A stretch of 64,000 bases of DNA. It comes from Paraplanobispora takensis. Its GTDB lineage: Bacteria > Actinomycetota > Actinomycetes > Streptosporangiales > Streptosporangiaceae. The stretch covers positions 62,001 through 126,000 of the forward strand of contig NZ_BOOK01000027.1 of NCBI RefSeq assembly GCF_016863195.1. Direction: 5' to 3'. Shown here piece after piece: positions 48,240 to 55,887 of this stretch (positions are counted from its first letter, which is position 1; every line of letters starts with the position of its first letter). Below the pieces are notes generated by a model. That model was not told the origin of the DNA. It ran no database searches and was given only the letters and a program-made list of their open reading frames with translations. The translations under genes and the position numbers were made by a program.

Positions 48240-48961
48240 GCATCCTGTCCACCCCTCCGGCGCTTCCTCGGCGCAAGCCCAACGGTCTGCGCCTGCTGGA
48301 CCTGTTCTGCTGCGCCGGCGGCGCCTCCATGGGCTACCACCTGGCCGGCTTCGAGGTCACCGGCGTGGACATCGCCCCCCAGCCCAACTACCCGTTCACC
48401 TTCGTCCAAGGCGACGCCCTGGCCTTCGTGCGCGAGCACGGAACCGACTTCGACATCATCGGCGCCTGCCCGCCCTGTCAGGCCGACTGCACCCTGACGG
48501 CCGGCACCAACCAGGGCCGCAGCACCCACCGCAGCCTGCTGGCCGCCACCCGTACGGCGCTGCTGTCCACCGGCCGCCCATGGATCATCGAAAACCCGAT
48601 CGGCCGCGCCCGCATGCGCTGTGACCTGCTGCTGTGCGGGCTGATGTTCCCGCCCCTGCGCGTGTTTCGGCATCGACAGTTCGAGCTGCACGGCCTGGCC
48701 GTGCCCCAACCCGCCCACCCCAGCCACGCCGGGCACCGGGTGCGCGGCTGGCGGCACGGTCGCTTCCACGACGGCGACATGCTCGCCGTCTACGGCGAGG
48801 GCGGCGGCAAAGGCTCGATCGCCGAATGGCAGACCGCGATGGGCATCGACTGGACCGACGTGCGGCGCGAACTGGCCGAAGCCATCCCGCCCGCCTACAC
48901 CCTGCACATCGGCCGCGCCGTCGCCGCCGCCCTGACCACAGAAGCGAGGTGGGCGGCATGA
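48236..48961 (+). CDS. DNA (cytosine-5) methyltransferase, short form
   Basis: 241-aa C5-methyltransferase. Motif I is LLDLFCCAGGASMGYHLAGF (residues 20-39) and motif IV is ACPPCQ with catalytic Cys81; the ENV motif appears as IIENPIG. Length is below the usual 300-400 aa, and the target recognition domain is short. No restriction gene is adjacent, so it is an orphan that may protect the element DNA during transfer or mark its copies. ATGA overlaps exist on both sides. Confidence 0.88.
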   Translation: MSILSTPPALPRRKPNGLRLLDLFCCAGGASMGYHLAGFEVTGVDIAPQPNYPFTFVQGDALAFVREHGTDFDIIGACPPCQADCTLTAGTNQGRSTHRSLLAATRTALLSTGRPWIIENPIGRARMRCDLLLCGLMFPPLRVFRHRQFELHGLAVPQPAHPSHAGHRVRGWRHGRFHDGDMLAVYGEGGGKGSIAEWQTAMGIDWTDVRRELAEAIPPAYTLHIGRAVAAALTTEARWAA

Positions 48962-49257
48962 GCACCGATCGTCTTGCCGATCTCGTCCTTCGCGCGGCCG
49001 TGGCCTGCCAGTGCCGCACCGATTCGTCCACAAGCTGTGGACGGCCCCACAAGCCGACCGGTGGCATCTGCCTGGTCGTCCGCAGCCCTGAAAAGCCGCT
49101 GCACATCGTGCCGCGCGCCGATGTGCCTCTCACCCGGGCCGCGACGCTCCCGACGGCGGAGCTGATGGTGCTGTGCGACGCCTGCCACGCCGCCCTACTG
49201 GCCGAACGCCGCCGTGCCCGCACCCGCGCCGTGCCCGTCCCGGATGCCCTGTTTTGA
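48958..49257 (+). CDS. small Cys-rich hypothetical protein
   Basis: 99-aa protein with scattered Cys (ACQCRTDSSTSCG, GGICLVV, CDACHAALL). The CDAC-H segment looks like an HNH/zinc-hook remnant, but no nuclease motif is complete. The start overlaps the methyltransferase stop. It contains the palindrome GTCCACAAGCTGTGGAC as ordinary coding sequence. Unknown function. Confidence 0.6.
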   Translation: MSTDRLADLVLRAAVACQCRTDSSTSCGRPHKPTGGICLVVRSPEKPLHIVPRADVPLTRAATLPTAELMVLCDACHAALLAERRRARTRAVPVPDALF

Positions 49258-49268
49258 AGGAGACTCCT

Positions 49269-50165
49269 GTGAGCACCCCACAGCTTCGCTACGCGCTGGC
49301 CGCCGCCGCCCGCGGCTGGCACGTCTTCCCCCTCGTTCCCGGCGACAAGGTCCCGCTCAAGGACTGGCCGTGGAAGCAGCGCCACACCACCGACCCGCAG
49401 ACCATCCGCCGCTGCTGGACCCGAACGCGCTACAACGTCGGCATCGCCACCGGCCCCTCTCACCTGGTCGTCATCGACCTGGATATGCCCAAGCCCGACG
49501 AACACCCGCCCGCCCGCTGGAACCTTCCCGGCGTGGGCGATGGCGCCGACGTCTTCGCCCTGATCTGTGACCAGGCCGGCCAACCGGTGCCCTGGGAGAC
49601 CTTCACCGTGCGCACCCGCCGCGGCGGCCTGCACCTGTACTTCACCGCCCCCGACGACATCGTCTTGGGCAACACCTCCGGCGAGCGCGGCACCGGCCTG
49701 GGCTGGCTGATCGACACCCGCGCCGATGGCGGCTACGTCGTCGGCCCCGGCAGCATCGTGGACCTGCCGGACGGGGCAGGCATCTATGAGGTGCTACACG
49801 CCGTGCCCCCGGCGCCGCTCCCGGCCTGGCTGGCCGAACGGCTCCGTCCCGCGCCGTTACCGCCGCCCCGGCCCGTCGTGCTGCCGGTGCTCTCCGGGCG
49901 CCGCGGCGCCTACCTGGATACCGCGATCTGCGCGAGCCTGGAAAAGATCGCCGCTGCCTGCGAGGGCAACCGCAACGTCACTCTGTACGGCGCCGCCGCC
50001 TCCCTGGGACAGCTCGTGGCCGGTGGCGCCCTGGATGCGGCCACCGTTGAAACCCTCCTGCTGGAGGCTGCAGCGCGCATCGGCTACCCGCCAGGCCCGG
50101 CCCGCAAGACCATCCGCTCGGGCTTCCGGCGCGGCGCCCTTCGGCCCCGAAGCGTGCCCGCATGA
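49269..50165 (+). CDS. bifunctional DNA primase/polymerase (prim-pol), AICE replication protein
   Basis: 298-aa prim-pol. Catalytic acids lie in VVIDLD (D70, D72); the nucleotide-binding strand is RTRRGGLHLYF with H122; an N-terminal helix (YALAAAARGWHVFPLVPGDK) is typical of the family. The C-terminal part is a helical accessory domain. The start GTG 49269 has AAGGAG 7 bp upstream. Together with the next gene it forms the RepPP-type replication module known in one AICE class. It starts replication of the excised circle. Confidence 0.9.
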   Translation: MSTPQLRYALAAAARGWHVFPLVPGDKVPLKDWPWKQRHTTDPQTIRRCWTRTRYNVGIATGPSHLVVIDLDMPKPDEHPPARWNLPGVGDGADVFALICDQAGQPVPWETFTVRTRRGGLHLYFTAPDDIVLGNTSGERGTGLGWLIDTRADGGYVVGPGSIVDLPDGAGIYEVLHAVPPAPLPAWLAERLRPAPLPPPRPVVLPVLSGRRGAYLDTAICASLEKIAAACEGNRNVTLYGAAASLGQLVAGGALDAATVETLLLEAAARIGYPPGPARKTIRSGFRRGALRPRSVPA

Positions 50166-51724
50166 ACGGCTCCACGCGGGTGCAAGTCGGCTCCGGACCC
50201 GAAACCATCCGTGTCCTCAAGGCCGAGCTGACCGGCAAGCTCCTGCCCGACACCTACGTCTGCGGCGGCGCCCTGGTGCACATGGAGACCGTCTCCGGCG
50301 GCCAGGTCAACCCGGCCGCCGATGAGGACTCCCCCCTGCCCGTCACCGCCAGCCCGATCACCCCGGCCACGCTGGCCGGTCTGCTGGCCGAACACGCCTA
50401 CGTCTACCAACTGCGCTCGCGCAAAAGCGACGGCGGGATGGAGATGTATGAACAAGAGGTCACCCCGCCCCGGGAGATCCTCTCCTCGGTGCTGGCCGGC
50501 AAGACCTGGCCCGGGGTGCCGCCGCTGCGCGGGGTGATCGGCGCCCCCGTGCTGCGCCGCGACGGCACCTTGTTGCAGCACCCCGGCTACGACCCGGCCA
50601 CGGGGCTGTATCTCGCCTCGAAGGTGGCGCTGCCACCGGTGCCCGAGCGGCCCACCCCCGAGCAGGTGCACACCGCCCGCGACTTCCTGCTCAATCGCTT
50701 CCTGCGGGACTTCCCCTGGGCCAGCCCGGCCGATCGAGCCAACTACATCGCCTTGCTGGCCACCCCGATCCTGCGGCACTTCACCCGCTCGCTGACCCCG
50801 TTCGCCCTGATCGATGCCACCATGCCCGCCTCCGGCAAGTCCATCCTGACCGGCGGCCCCGGCATGCTGTATGGCCAGCGCGTGATGCCGTGGGCCTACA
50901 CCGAAGAAGAACTGCGCAAGAGCATCACCGCGGTGCTGGCCGAACAGGTCGGCGTGGTCGTGTGGGACAACCTGGCCGAAGGCACCGTCATCGACTCACC
51001 CACCCTGGCCCTGCTGGTCACCGCCGGCGTCTGGTCGGATCGCCAGCTCGGGGCCTCGCGCAACGTGGCCACCGTCAACGACCGGCTGTGGATGGCCACC
51101 GGCAACAACCTCCAAGTCGGCGGGGACATGGCCTCGCGCACCGTGCGGGTGCACCTGGATCCGAACATGCCCCGGCCCGAACAGCGTGATCAAAGCCAGT
51201 TCGGCATCCCGCACCTGGACCAATGGATCACCGTCCCGGCCAACCAGCACACCGTGCTGTGGCACCTGCTCATCCTCGTTCTCGACTGGACCAACCATGG
51301 CGCCCCGCGCGCCTGCGGGCTGTCGATGCGCCAATTCACCCCCTGGGCACACGCCCTGGGCGGCTTCCTGGCGCATCACCACATCGACGGCTTTCTGAGC
51401 AATGCCGCCGATGTGCGCGACATCGACGAAGACGAAACCCGCTGGCGGGCCTTCCTGGCCTGCTGGCATGCCCTGCACGGCGCAACACCGATGACCGCCG
51501 CCGAACTGCGCCGCTCCGGCGAACCCGACCGCATTGGACTCGACGAACACGACCGCTGGGACGGCCAGTTCATCACCACCCACAGCGGTCGCCTGCCCAA
51601 TGCTCTGGCTCTGGGCCGGCTGCTGACCGGCCAGGTCGGGCGGTGGCGCGGGGACTACGTGATCCGCTCGGCCAAGAACGACCGCGGCGACCGAAACACC
51701 TTTTGGGTCGAGTGCCATGCCTGA
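50162..51724 (+). CDS. replication helicase/ATPase partner of prim-pol
   Basis: 520-aa protein. The P-loop is in IDATMPASGKSILTG (about residues 216-229) and Walker B in VGVVVWDNLAEG (about 262-273), with a sensor-like LWMATGNN following. The N-terminal region has TYVCGG strands; the C-terminal half is helical and may bind DNA. The order prim-pol then ATPase resembles the D5/primase-helicase pairs of viruses and plasmids. The start overlaps the prim-pol stop (ATGA). The iteron array begins 16 bp after the end. Confidence 0.85.
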   Translation: MNGSTRVQVGSGPETIRVLKAELTGKLLPDTYVCGGALVHMETVSGGQVNPAADEDSPLPVTASPITPATLAGLLAEHAYVYQLRSRKSDGGMEMYEQEVTPPREILSSVLAGKTWPGVPPLRGVIGAPVLRRDGTLLQHPGYDPATGLYLASKVALPPVPERPTPEQVHTARDFLLNRFLRDFPWASPADRANYIALLATPILRHFTRSLTPFALIDATMPASGKSILTGGPGMLYGQRVMPWAYTEEELRKSITAVLAEQVGVVVWDNLAEGTVIDSPTLALLVTAGVWSDRQLGASRNVATVNDRLWMATGNNLQVGGDMASRTVRVHLDPNMPRPEQRDQSQFGIPHLDQWITVPANQHTVLWHLLILVLDWTNHGAPRACGLSMRQFTPWAHALGGFLAHHHIDGFLSNAADVRDIDEDETRWRAFLACWHALHGATPMTAAELRRSGEPDRIGLDEHDRWDGQFITTHSGRLPNALALGRLLTGQVGRWRGDYVIRSAKNDRGDRNTFWVECHA

Positions 51725-51740
51725 ACGAGTCGGAGAAGCG

Positions 51741-51969
51741 CTGAAACATCTCCGCATCTCCGCATCTCCGCAGACCGGCCCTCTACCAGCGGAAACAGCT
51801 GCGGAGATAGAAGCAGTTACCGATCTGTTATCTCCGCATCTCCGCAGATTTTGCGGAGATGACCCCCCGTTTGCGGAGATGGAGTCACTCCAGAATCTTC
51901 TGTCTCCGCACGCATCGCCCCAGCTCAACGACACTTCTGCGGAGATGCGGAGATGCGGAGATGTTTCAG
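51741..51969. repeat. iteron array: 11 perfect ATCTCCGC/GCGGAGAT copies within a 32-bp inverted repeat; candidate oriV
   Basis: Three tandem ATCTCCGC (51748-51771), one GCGGAGAT (51801), two ATCTCCGC (51830, 51838), two GCGGAGAT (51853, 51873), a one-mismatch copy (51902), and three tandem GCGGAGAT (51939-51962). The outer triplets plus CTGAAAC form an exact 32-bp inverted repeat (51741-51772 and 51938-51969). The frame from 51717 stays open through it, but start signals favour xis beginning at 52041. It is placed between helicase and xis; a replication origin or Xis/Rep operator is the likely role. Confidence 0.8.
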
Positions 51970-52040
51970 CCCTCCGCAGTAGAAGCGCACCCGCCCGCCA
52001 TTCCGGCCCTGCCCATACCACTGCGCAAGGAGACCCACCC

Positions 52041-52235
52041 ATGGCCACGGCCAAGCCACGAGGGACGCTCACCCTCGCCGAACTCTGCGACGAACTCCAG
52101 ATCTCCCGATCCACCTTCTACGACTGGCGAGCCAAGGGACGCGCCCCGCGCTGCCTGAAGCTCCCCAACGGAGACCTACGCATCCGCCGTACCGACCTGG
52201 ACCGCTGGCTTACCACCCTGGAGGACGCCGCCTGA
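52041..52235 (+). CDS. xis: excisionase (AlpA/MerR-like HTH)
   Basis: 64-aa DNA-binding protein: LTLAELCDELQISRSTFYDWRAKGRAP is a winged helix-turn-helix and LRIRRTDLDRWLTTLE the family C-terminal helix of AICE Xis proteins. The start ATG 52041 has AAGGAG 7 bp upstream; the longer frame from 51717 would translate the iterons. Stop and integrase ATG overlap (TGATG). It directs the integrase to excision. Confidence 0.9.
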   Translation: MATAKPRGTLTLAELCDELQISRSTFYDWRAKGRAPRCLKLPNGDLRIRRTDLDRWLTTLEDAA

Positions 52236-53626
52236 TGCAGAACATCACCTACGACGCTCGTGTCTACAAGACCGAGGTCTACAAGGGTGCGAAGGTCACC
52301 ACCTACTACGTCCGTTGGAAGACCGGCAACAAGCCCTGGAAGAAGGCATTTCGCAACAGCACGCAAGCCGAGTCCTTCCGGTCAAGCCTGGTGTCCGCCG
52401 CCCGCAAGGGCGAAGCGTTCAGCCTGGATGCTGGCGAACCCATCTCATGGGGCCGCACGAGTCAGGCGGAAATGAACTGGTACGACTTTGCCTGTGCGTA
52501 CGTGGACATGAAGTGGAAAGACGCATCCGCCAAGCACCGCGCCGGCATCGCCTATGCACTGGCACTGGCCACACCCGCGATGCTGAACGGCACAACATGC
52601 CCTTACAGCGCCAAAGAAGTCCGGACCGCGCTCCGTCGCTGGGGGTTCAACACCAAGGAGCGCGAGAACTGCCCGGAGCGAACCACTGATGTCCTGACGT
52701 GGGTGAAACGCAACAGCCTGCCGGTTTCCACGCTCATGACGCCCTCCACCGCGCGGGCACTGCTCAACGCTGCCACGTCTCGACTCGACGGCAAGCGCGC
52801 TGCCGCGAGTACTTCGCGCAAGCACCGCACCATCCTGTCCAACGCTATGGCCCACGCCGTGGAGATGAAGCTCCTCAGCAGGAACCCCCTCCCCGACCTG
52901 AAATGGAAGACAAGCAAGAGCACTTCCCAAGTGGACCGGCAATCCGTCGTCAACCCCGACCAAGCTCGTGCTCTGCTGCAAGCCGTACAGGCGCAGAAAC
53001 CGAGCGGCCCCCTACTCATGCCGTTCTTCGCCGTCATTTACTTCGCCGGTCTGCGCCCCGAGGAGGCCGTCAACCTCCGCGAGAAGAATCTGACCCTGCC
53101 GGACGTCCCGGATGTCTGGGGAGAGCTGTACTTCAGCAGGGCAACACCGGACGCGGGCAGAGCATGGACCGATACCGGCGAACAACGCGACGACCGCGGC
53201 TTGAAGCACCGCCCTGACGGGGAGAGTCGCCCGGTCCCTTGTGCCCCTGAACTCGTCACCATCCTCCGTGAGCACCTCAAGACCTTCGGCGCCGGTCCGG
53301 ACGGGCTGGTTTTCCACGGTGCTCACGGTGGTGTACTGGCCACCAGCACCATCCAACGCGTCTGGGATAAGGCACGTCGAGCCGCTCTCAGCCCAGAGGA
53401 GTACGGTTCACCGCTGGCCAAGCGGGTCTACGACCTTCGGCATGCCTGTCTGTCCACCTGGCTCAACGCGGGCGTCTCACCGAAGCAGGTGGCCGAATGG
53501 GCAGGCAACAGCGTGGAAGTGCTCTTGCGTACCTACGCCAAGTGCCTCGTAGGCCAGGACGAGGTGTCCATGCGCCGGATCAGTGAGGTGCTGAGGCGAA
53601 AGTCGTCTACCACCGAACCGTCTTGA
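52235..53626 (+). CDS. int: tyrosine site-specific integrase
   Basis: 463-aa tyrosine recombinase. The catalytic domain shows AGLRPEEAVNL (first Arg), YDLRHACLSTWLNAGV (His-x-x-Arg-type box with R400 region) and the nucleophile in EVLLRTYAKCL (about Y434); the second His of the box is Asn in EWAGNS, as in many actinomycete integrases. The N-terminal part holds the arm-binding and SAM-like core-binding domains. Translation is coupled to xis. The gene lies 1.5 kb from attR. It inserts the element into tRNA-Arg. Confidence 0.93.
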   Translation: MQNITYDARVYKTEVYKGAKVTTYYVRWKTGNKPWKKAFRNSTQAESFRSSLVSAARKGEAFSLDAGEPISWGRTSQAEMNWYDFACAYVDMKWKDASAKHRAGIAYALALATPAMLNGTTCPYSAKEVRTALRRWGFNTKERENCPERTTDVLTWVKRNSLPVSTLMTPSTARALLNAATSRLDGKRAAASTSRKHRTILSNAMAHAVEMKLLSRNPLPDLKWKTSKSTSQVDRQSVVNPDQARALLQAVQAQKPSGPLLMPFFAVIYFAGLRPEEAVNLREKNLTLPDVPDVWGELYFSRATPDAGRAWTDTGEQRDDRGLKHRPDGESRPVPCAPELVTILREHLKTFGAGPDGLVFHGAHGGVLATSTIQRVWDKARRAALSPEEYGSPLAKRVYDLRHACLSTWLNAGVSPKQVAEWAGNSVEVLLRTYAKCLVGQDEVSMRRISEVLRRKSSTTEPS

Positions 53627-54033
53627 CCACCTGGCTTAAGCGGCATCGGCTAGGTCAAATGACAGACTCGCAAGCTTCCCTCGAATCTTTTTAATCCACA
53701 GTCCGATTCGATCACTTCTATGCCTTGACCTGGTCGATCAGCCGATCATCCCCAGACATAGACAAAAGGTCCCCAACCCCCTCCACAGTCAATCCACCAC
53801 AATCTGGACCTTGTCCCCAGGTTTTCCACAGGGGAGTCAACAAGTCACGTTGCGTTCACAAGCCCTAGATGCCACGATTTTCACAGGGGCCTTCACCTGG
53901 GGGAACGCAAGATAACGTCTCGGTTCTACGAGGTGCGGGGTCGCACCACACCAACGTGCGGGGACGCAAGCAGACCCATCGTGATAGCCGTTGGGCGGAA
54001 CATACCGAGACTCACTACCTGGTAAGGCGAACG
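53627..54033. other. intergenic region between integrase and DUF3800 gene
   Basis: 407 bp of lower-GC DNA without a supportable gene. It holds TTTTCCACA (53822-53830), one mismatch from an actinomycete DnaA box, in a run with several CCCC/GGGG blocks. No strong terminator after the integrase is visible. A frame joining the next gene from 53869 has no start signal. Confidence 0.6.
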
Positions 54034-54690
54034 ATGTCTGAGGTGTTCATGTATACCGACGAGACCGGCAACCTCGACTACAACATCGCCGGCGGCGGCT
54101 CGAAGTACTTCGGCATTGGAACCGCAACTTTCAACGGTGATCATGATGCCGCACTCGGACAGGGACAGCGCCTCAGGCTTGCACACGCCCGAGCGGGCCT
54201 TGCCTTCCCCAGGGGATATCACGCCAAAAACGACAACTACCGCACCCGCACGGAGGTCTACGATGTGATCAAGGCTCAGCAGCCCCGGTTTGACGCCACC
54301 TTCCTGGCCAAGGAGAAGGCTTACTCCCACGTCAAGAGCAAGGGCGAGCTGTATCTGTATCGCATGGCGTGGTACCTGCACTTCAAGGAGATCGCCAAGC
54401 AGGTCACCGATCCGGGCGACACGCTCTACGTCGTCGTTGCCACCCTTGGCACAGCAGCGAGGAAGAGGGCGTTCGAGAGTGCGATCAAGGAGGTCTGCGA
54501 AGATCACGGACCTCAGGACCGTGAGGTCGTGGTTTGCCACTGGGAGTCTTCGACAAGCTGGGGGCTTCAGGTTGCCGACTACGGGCTGTGGGCCGTCCAG
54601 CGGAACCTGGAGCGCGGAGATAGCGCCTTCATGGAAGCGGTTGAACCCACACTGAAGACCTGCTTCAAGCCCTGGGGGAGGGCAAGTTAA
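54034..54690 (+). CDS. DUF3800 protein (cargo)
   Basis: 218-aa protein. The N-terminal VFMYTDETGNLDY has the conserved DE of DUF3800, and the C-terminal WGLQVADYGLWAVQRNLERGD gives the second family acid, an RNase H-like active-site order. A few DUF3800 proteins accompany defence or toxin systems; activity here is unproven. AAGG stands 5 bp before ATG 54034; the longer frame to 53869 has no signal. A clear intrinsic terminator follows. Confidence 0.85.
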   Translation: MSEVFMYTDETGNLDYNIAGGGSKYFGIGTATFNGDHDAALGQGQRLRLAHARAGLAFPRGYHAKNDNYRTRTEVYDVIKAQQPRFDATFLAKEKAYSHVKSKGELYLYRMAWYLHFKEIAKQVTDPGDTLYVVVATLGTAARKRAFESAIKEVCEDHGPQDREVVVCHWESSTSWGLQVADYGLWAVQRNLERGDSAFMEAVEPTLKTCFKPWGRAS

Positions 54691-54719
54691 AGGCCAGCTA
54701 TCCCCCCAACTGCTGCGGG

Positions 54720-54742
54720 AAGAGGTCCCCTGGACCTCTTTT
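54720..54742 (+). terminator. intrinsic terminator of the DUF3800 gene
   Basis: Stem AAGAGGTCC/GGACCTCTT with a 3-base loop, followed by a T-run. It lies 30 bp after the stop. Confidence 0.85.
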
Positions 54743-54965
54743 CACTGGCCTATATCAGTACACGGCATCTTGGAACCGAGGTCAACTGATTCCGTCACGG
54801 AGTGATAACACTGTTGCCTAATCGTTCGAACAACTTGACGGTCTACTGACACAACAGCTACTGGACCAGGCCATACGTGCCATCCTCTTGACTGCAAGAT
54901 TCGAACACACCAGCTTCGGACAGGGAGAGAGTCGAACCGCGACCCCAGAGGGCTCCTCCCGCCCA

Positions 54966-54997
54966 CCCGAACTTCGGCACGTATTCGGCACGATCAA
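54966..54997 (+). promoter_or_regulatory. candidate integrase arm-type site (right)
   Basis: 32 bp, 27 of them identical and in direct orientation to 35744-35775. TTCGGCA is repeated inside with an 11-bp step. The site lies 99 bp from attR. Confidence 0.5.
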
Positions 54998-55055
54998 CCG
55001 GAGCCAACGGATGACAGCCGGACACCACCGGACACCGGCAGGTGATCCAGAACAC

Positions 55056-55089
55056 GAAAAAGCCCAGGTCATCAACTGATGATCTGGGC
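55056..55089 (-). terminator. element-borne terminator of tRNA-Arg
   Basis: On the minus strand, the 13-bp arms TGATGACCTGGGC-type (GCCCAGGTCATCA at 55062-55074, mate 55077-55089, one mismatch) are followed by TTTTT (55061-55057). It stands just downstream of the rebuilt tRNA 3' end and replaces the original terminator left at 35586-35626. Confidence 0.85.
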
Positions 55090-55095
55090 CCTCGT

Positions 55096-55142
55096 GTGGC
55101 GCGGCCGAGAGGACTCGAACCCCTAACCTTCTGATCCGTAGT
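55096..55142. repeat. attR: 47-bp direct repeat inside tRNA-Arg
   Basis: Exact copy of 35631-35677, running from one base beyond the encoded CCA to the anticodon loop. The element supplies this half of the functional tRNA gene. Confidence 0.95.
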
Positions 55143-55172
55143 CAGATGCTCTATCCATTGAGCTACGGCCGC
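55097..55172 (-). tRNA. tRNA-Arg (anticodon ACG), integration target
   Basis: Complete cloverleaf on the minus strand: acceptor stem GCGGCCG pairs with CGGCCGC, D-loop GCTCAATGGATAGAGC, anticodon stem TCTGA/TCAGA with loop CTACGGA (ACG), T-loop GGTTCGAGTCC, discriminator G and encoded CCA (55099-55097). The 3' 44 or so bases lie in the element-derived repeat. Its terminator is now the element's own. Confidence 0.97.
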
Positions 55173-55247
55173 TTGCCTCGTGCCGAGCACCCGGGGTGAT
55201 CGGCGACAGAGAGAACTCTACCAGACCGTACATGGGTGCTTGAGCCA

Positions 55248-55832
55248 TCAGACGGTCGGCCGGGAGGCGGGAGCATCCGGGGACGGGGCGGCCGAGGGCT
55301 CGGGGGTCTTCTTGGGGAACAGGGTGTAGCTCACCGGCCAGATGGCGGCGATGACCGGGATTCTGCTCAGATCCCTCATGATCTGGACCAGTGCCTCCGT
55401 CCTGGACGGCTCGTCGACCAGCAAGATCAATCCGAACAGCAGGCCGCAGGCGATGCCGTACGCGAGGAGGATCTTGAGCCACACGATCCACTCGTAGCGC
55501 GCCCTGGCCATGCCGCCCGGCGGCGGCTTCCAGGGCTCGGGTCCGCCGGCGAAGCGGTGCGCGAACTTCGCGTCGGCCCATTTGATCGTCCGGTGGCCGA
55601 AGACGATGGAGTAGGCCAGATAGGCGGCGGCCAGGCCGTGGTGCCAGCCGGCCTCGGCGCCGCCGCGCATGTCGATCACCGCCGCGGCCAGGAGGACCAG
55701 ATCCAGCAGCGGCACCGAGATGAGCAGCACCGTGCTGAGCCGTTTCCTGCGCCACAGGTAGCGGGAGGCGAGCCCGAGTCCCAGCAGGACCCAGAACCCG
55801 ATCTCGCAGGCGATGATTATCCCCAAAATCAT
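55248..55832 (-). CDS. membrane protein of unknown function
   Basis: 194-aa integral membrane protein, four helices: ILGIIIACEIGFWVLLGLGL, TVLLISVPLLDLVLLAAAVI, HHGLAAAYLAYSIVFG, and WLKILLAYGIACGLLFGLILLV. A WADAKFAHRFAGG loop is likely cytoplasmic, and the C-terminus is Pro/Ala-rich. It resembles small actinomycete membrane proteins of unknown role. The start is ATG 55832; a longer frame is antisense to the kinase promoter. It is the first chromosomal gene right of the element. Confidence 0.75.
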   Translation of the reverse strand: MILGIIIACEIGFWVLLGLGLASRYLWRRKRLSTVLLISVPLLDLVLLAAAVIDMRGGAEAGWHHGLAAAYLAYSIVFGHRTIKWADAKFAHRFAGGPEPWKPPPGGMARARYEWIVWLKILLAYGIACGLLFGLILLVDEPSRTEALVQIMRDLSRIPVIAAIWPVSYTLFPKKTPEPSAAPSPDAPASRPTV

Positions 55833-55846
55833 ATGACCATGGTCAT
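55833..55846. promoter_or_regulatory. palindrome ATGACCATGGTCAT
   Basis: Perfect 14-bp palindrome directly upstream of the membrane protein ATG, between it and the divergent histidine kinase. It is a probable operator, next to a second dyad at 55888-55903. Confidence 0.55.
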
Positions 55847-55887
55847 CGGGCGTCCGGGCCGGGACAACGATCGCACTGATGAATCCG

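Larger units (their letters stand above)
54691..55061. other. right end of element, no gene
   Basis: About 370 bp holding the DUF3800 terminator, the right arm-type site (54966-54997) and the element-borne terminator of tRNA-Arg. No coding frame of note was seen; short minus-strand frames (54742-54966, 54858-55190) overlap the tRNA and arm site and are not genes. Confidence 0.6.
35631..55142. mobile_element. actinomycete integrative and conjugative element (AICE), prim-pol type
   Basis: An element of 19,465 bp (attL to attR) inserted into the 3' end of a tRNA-Arg(ACG) gene. Diagnostic genes are tyrosine integrase, AlpA/MerR-like excisionase, bifunctional prim-pol plus helicase for replication, one FtsK/TraB-type DNA translocase with a DUF2637 spread protein (double-stranded DNA transfer, no relaxase or type IV secretion seen), WhiB-like and HTH regulators. 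This module set defines AICEs. Cargo sits at both ends. All key genes are open, so the element looks intact. Confidence 0.93.

Noticed and set aside
49027-49045. Palindrome GTCCACAAGCTGTGGAC as possible DnaA-box pair
   Set aside because: Lies inside the small Cys-rich gene as ordinary codons, alone, without AT-rich unwinding DNA; the iteron array is a better origin candidate.
51748-51962. CRISPR-like array
   Set aside because: Units are only 8 bp, adjacent or irregularly spaced and on both strands; no cas genes.
51717-52235. Reading xis as a 172-aa protein starting before the iterons
   Set aside because: The extra 108 residues would be made of iteron translation; ATG 52041 has a good AAGGAG and gives a normal-length excisionase.
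40196-53626. Relaxase/oriT or type IV secretion genes
   Set aside because: None seen; the translocase is of FtsK/TraB type, which fits double-stranded DNA transfer.
53822-53830. TTTTCCACA as DnaA box of an origin after the integrase
   Set aside because: Only one such site and no repeats around it.
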